Positions 12,372-12,500 of a DNA stretch of 12,500 bases are shown piece after piece. Position numbers and translations under genes: made by a program. The number at the start of each line of letters is the position of its first letter. Positions within the stretch are counted from its first letter, which is position 1. Source of the DNA: Chromera velia (taxonomy: Eukaryota; Sar; Chromeraceae); assembly GCA_018398765.1 (NCBI GenBank), contig JAHBMJ010002238.1, forward strand, positions 46,552-59,051, read 5' to 3'. The notes below the pieces were generated by a model. That model saw nothing but the letters and a program-made list of their open reading frames with translations, was not told the DNA's origin and ran no database searches.

Positions 12372-12500
12372 CACGCGCAGTGTCTTTCACCAAAAACCCG
12401 GCCCCGAAAGGCTGAATTTGCACCATACGTATGTCAGATGGGGTTCAGATCCACGCTTACCCCCACAGGTTTTTTTCCCGGAGGGGGGGAGAGTTCCACG
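12372..12500. other. Right edge, nothing recognised
   Basis: Mixed sequence after the tandem repeat, ending in T and G runs. An open plus-strand frame from 12039 runs through to the edge, but its composition follows the repeats and no protein family is recognisable. Confidence 0.5.

Noticed and set aside
1-12500. tRNA, rRNA, riboswitch or bacterial operon features
   Set aside because: No cloverleaf, rRNA core sequence, Shine-Dalgarno spacing or terminator was seen on either strand.

Overview
This window reads as nuclear DNA of a eukaryotic microbe. Almost all of it is one intron-rich gene on the minus strand. There is no sign of bacterial gene packing or of any RNA gene. Base composition is mixed, and the introns carry many simple repeats: (CA)n, (GA)n, (GACA)n, (GAAA)n and (GACT)n on the plus strand. 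About twenty introns of roughly 180 to 490 bases break the gene, and they use an unusual 5' splice signal, G|GTCAG-like. A protist with long, repeat-bearing introns is the likely source. A chromerid or other alveolate alga fits, but that is an inference from gene style and not proven.

The gene encodes a DExH-box (DEVH) RNA helicase of the DHX36/DHX57/DHX29 type (superfamily 2). I traced 21 consecutive coding exons between 9748 and 348 by hand. Every junction keeps the frame, every junction is GT...CAG, and no stop codon falls inside. Together they give 1014 residues. In protein order these are an acidic/charged N-terminal stretch, RecA1 (motif I GDTGCGKT, Ia TQPRR, II DEVHER, III SAT), RecA2 ([22 protein letters not shown]), the winged-helix/HA2 region (LTPLGF) and the C-terminal OB-like region. 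The 3' end of the gene lies off the left edge, and the window begins in a run of G.

The 5' part of the gene (about 9749 to 11653) is less certain. A good candidate first exon lies at 11335-11653, with a well-placed ATG, and there are several small exon candidates, but I could not close the frame from it to the traced core. Introns and the N-terminal region hold the microsatellites, a perfect 31-bp tandem duplication (7150-7211) and a 32-bp-period duplication (596-653).

The right end (11762-12500) is different. It holds a GC-rich segment with two mutually exclusive hairpins, a run of 16 A and then three copies of a 56 to 60-bp tandem repeat. This looks like the end of a retroposed element or a local satellite and not part of the helicase. 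I recognised no other gene. The points most worth a second look are the atypical splice-donor consensus, a donor embedded in a microsatellite of its own sequence, in-frame tandem acceptors, low-complexity RGG and Ser/Gly insertions within the helicase, and the right-end repeat element.
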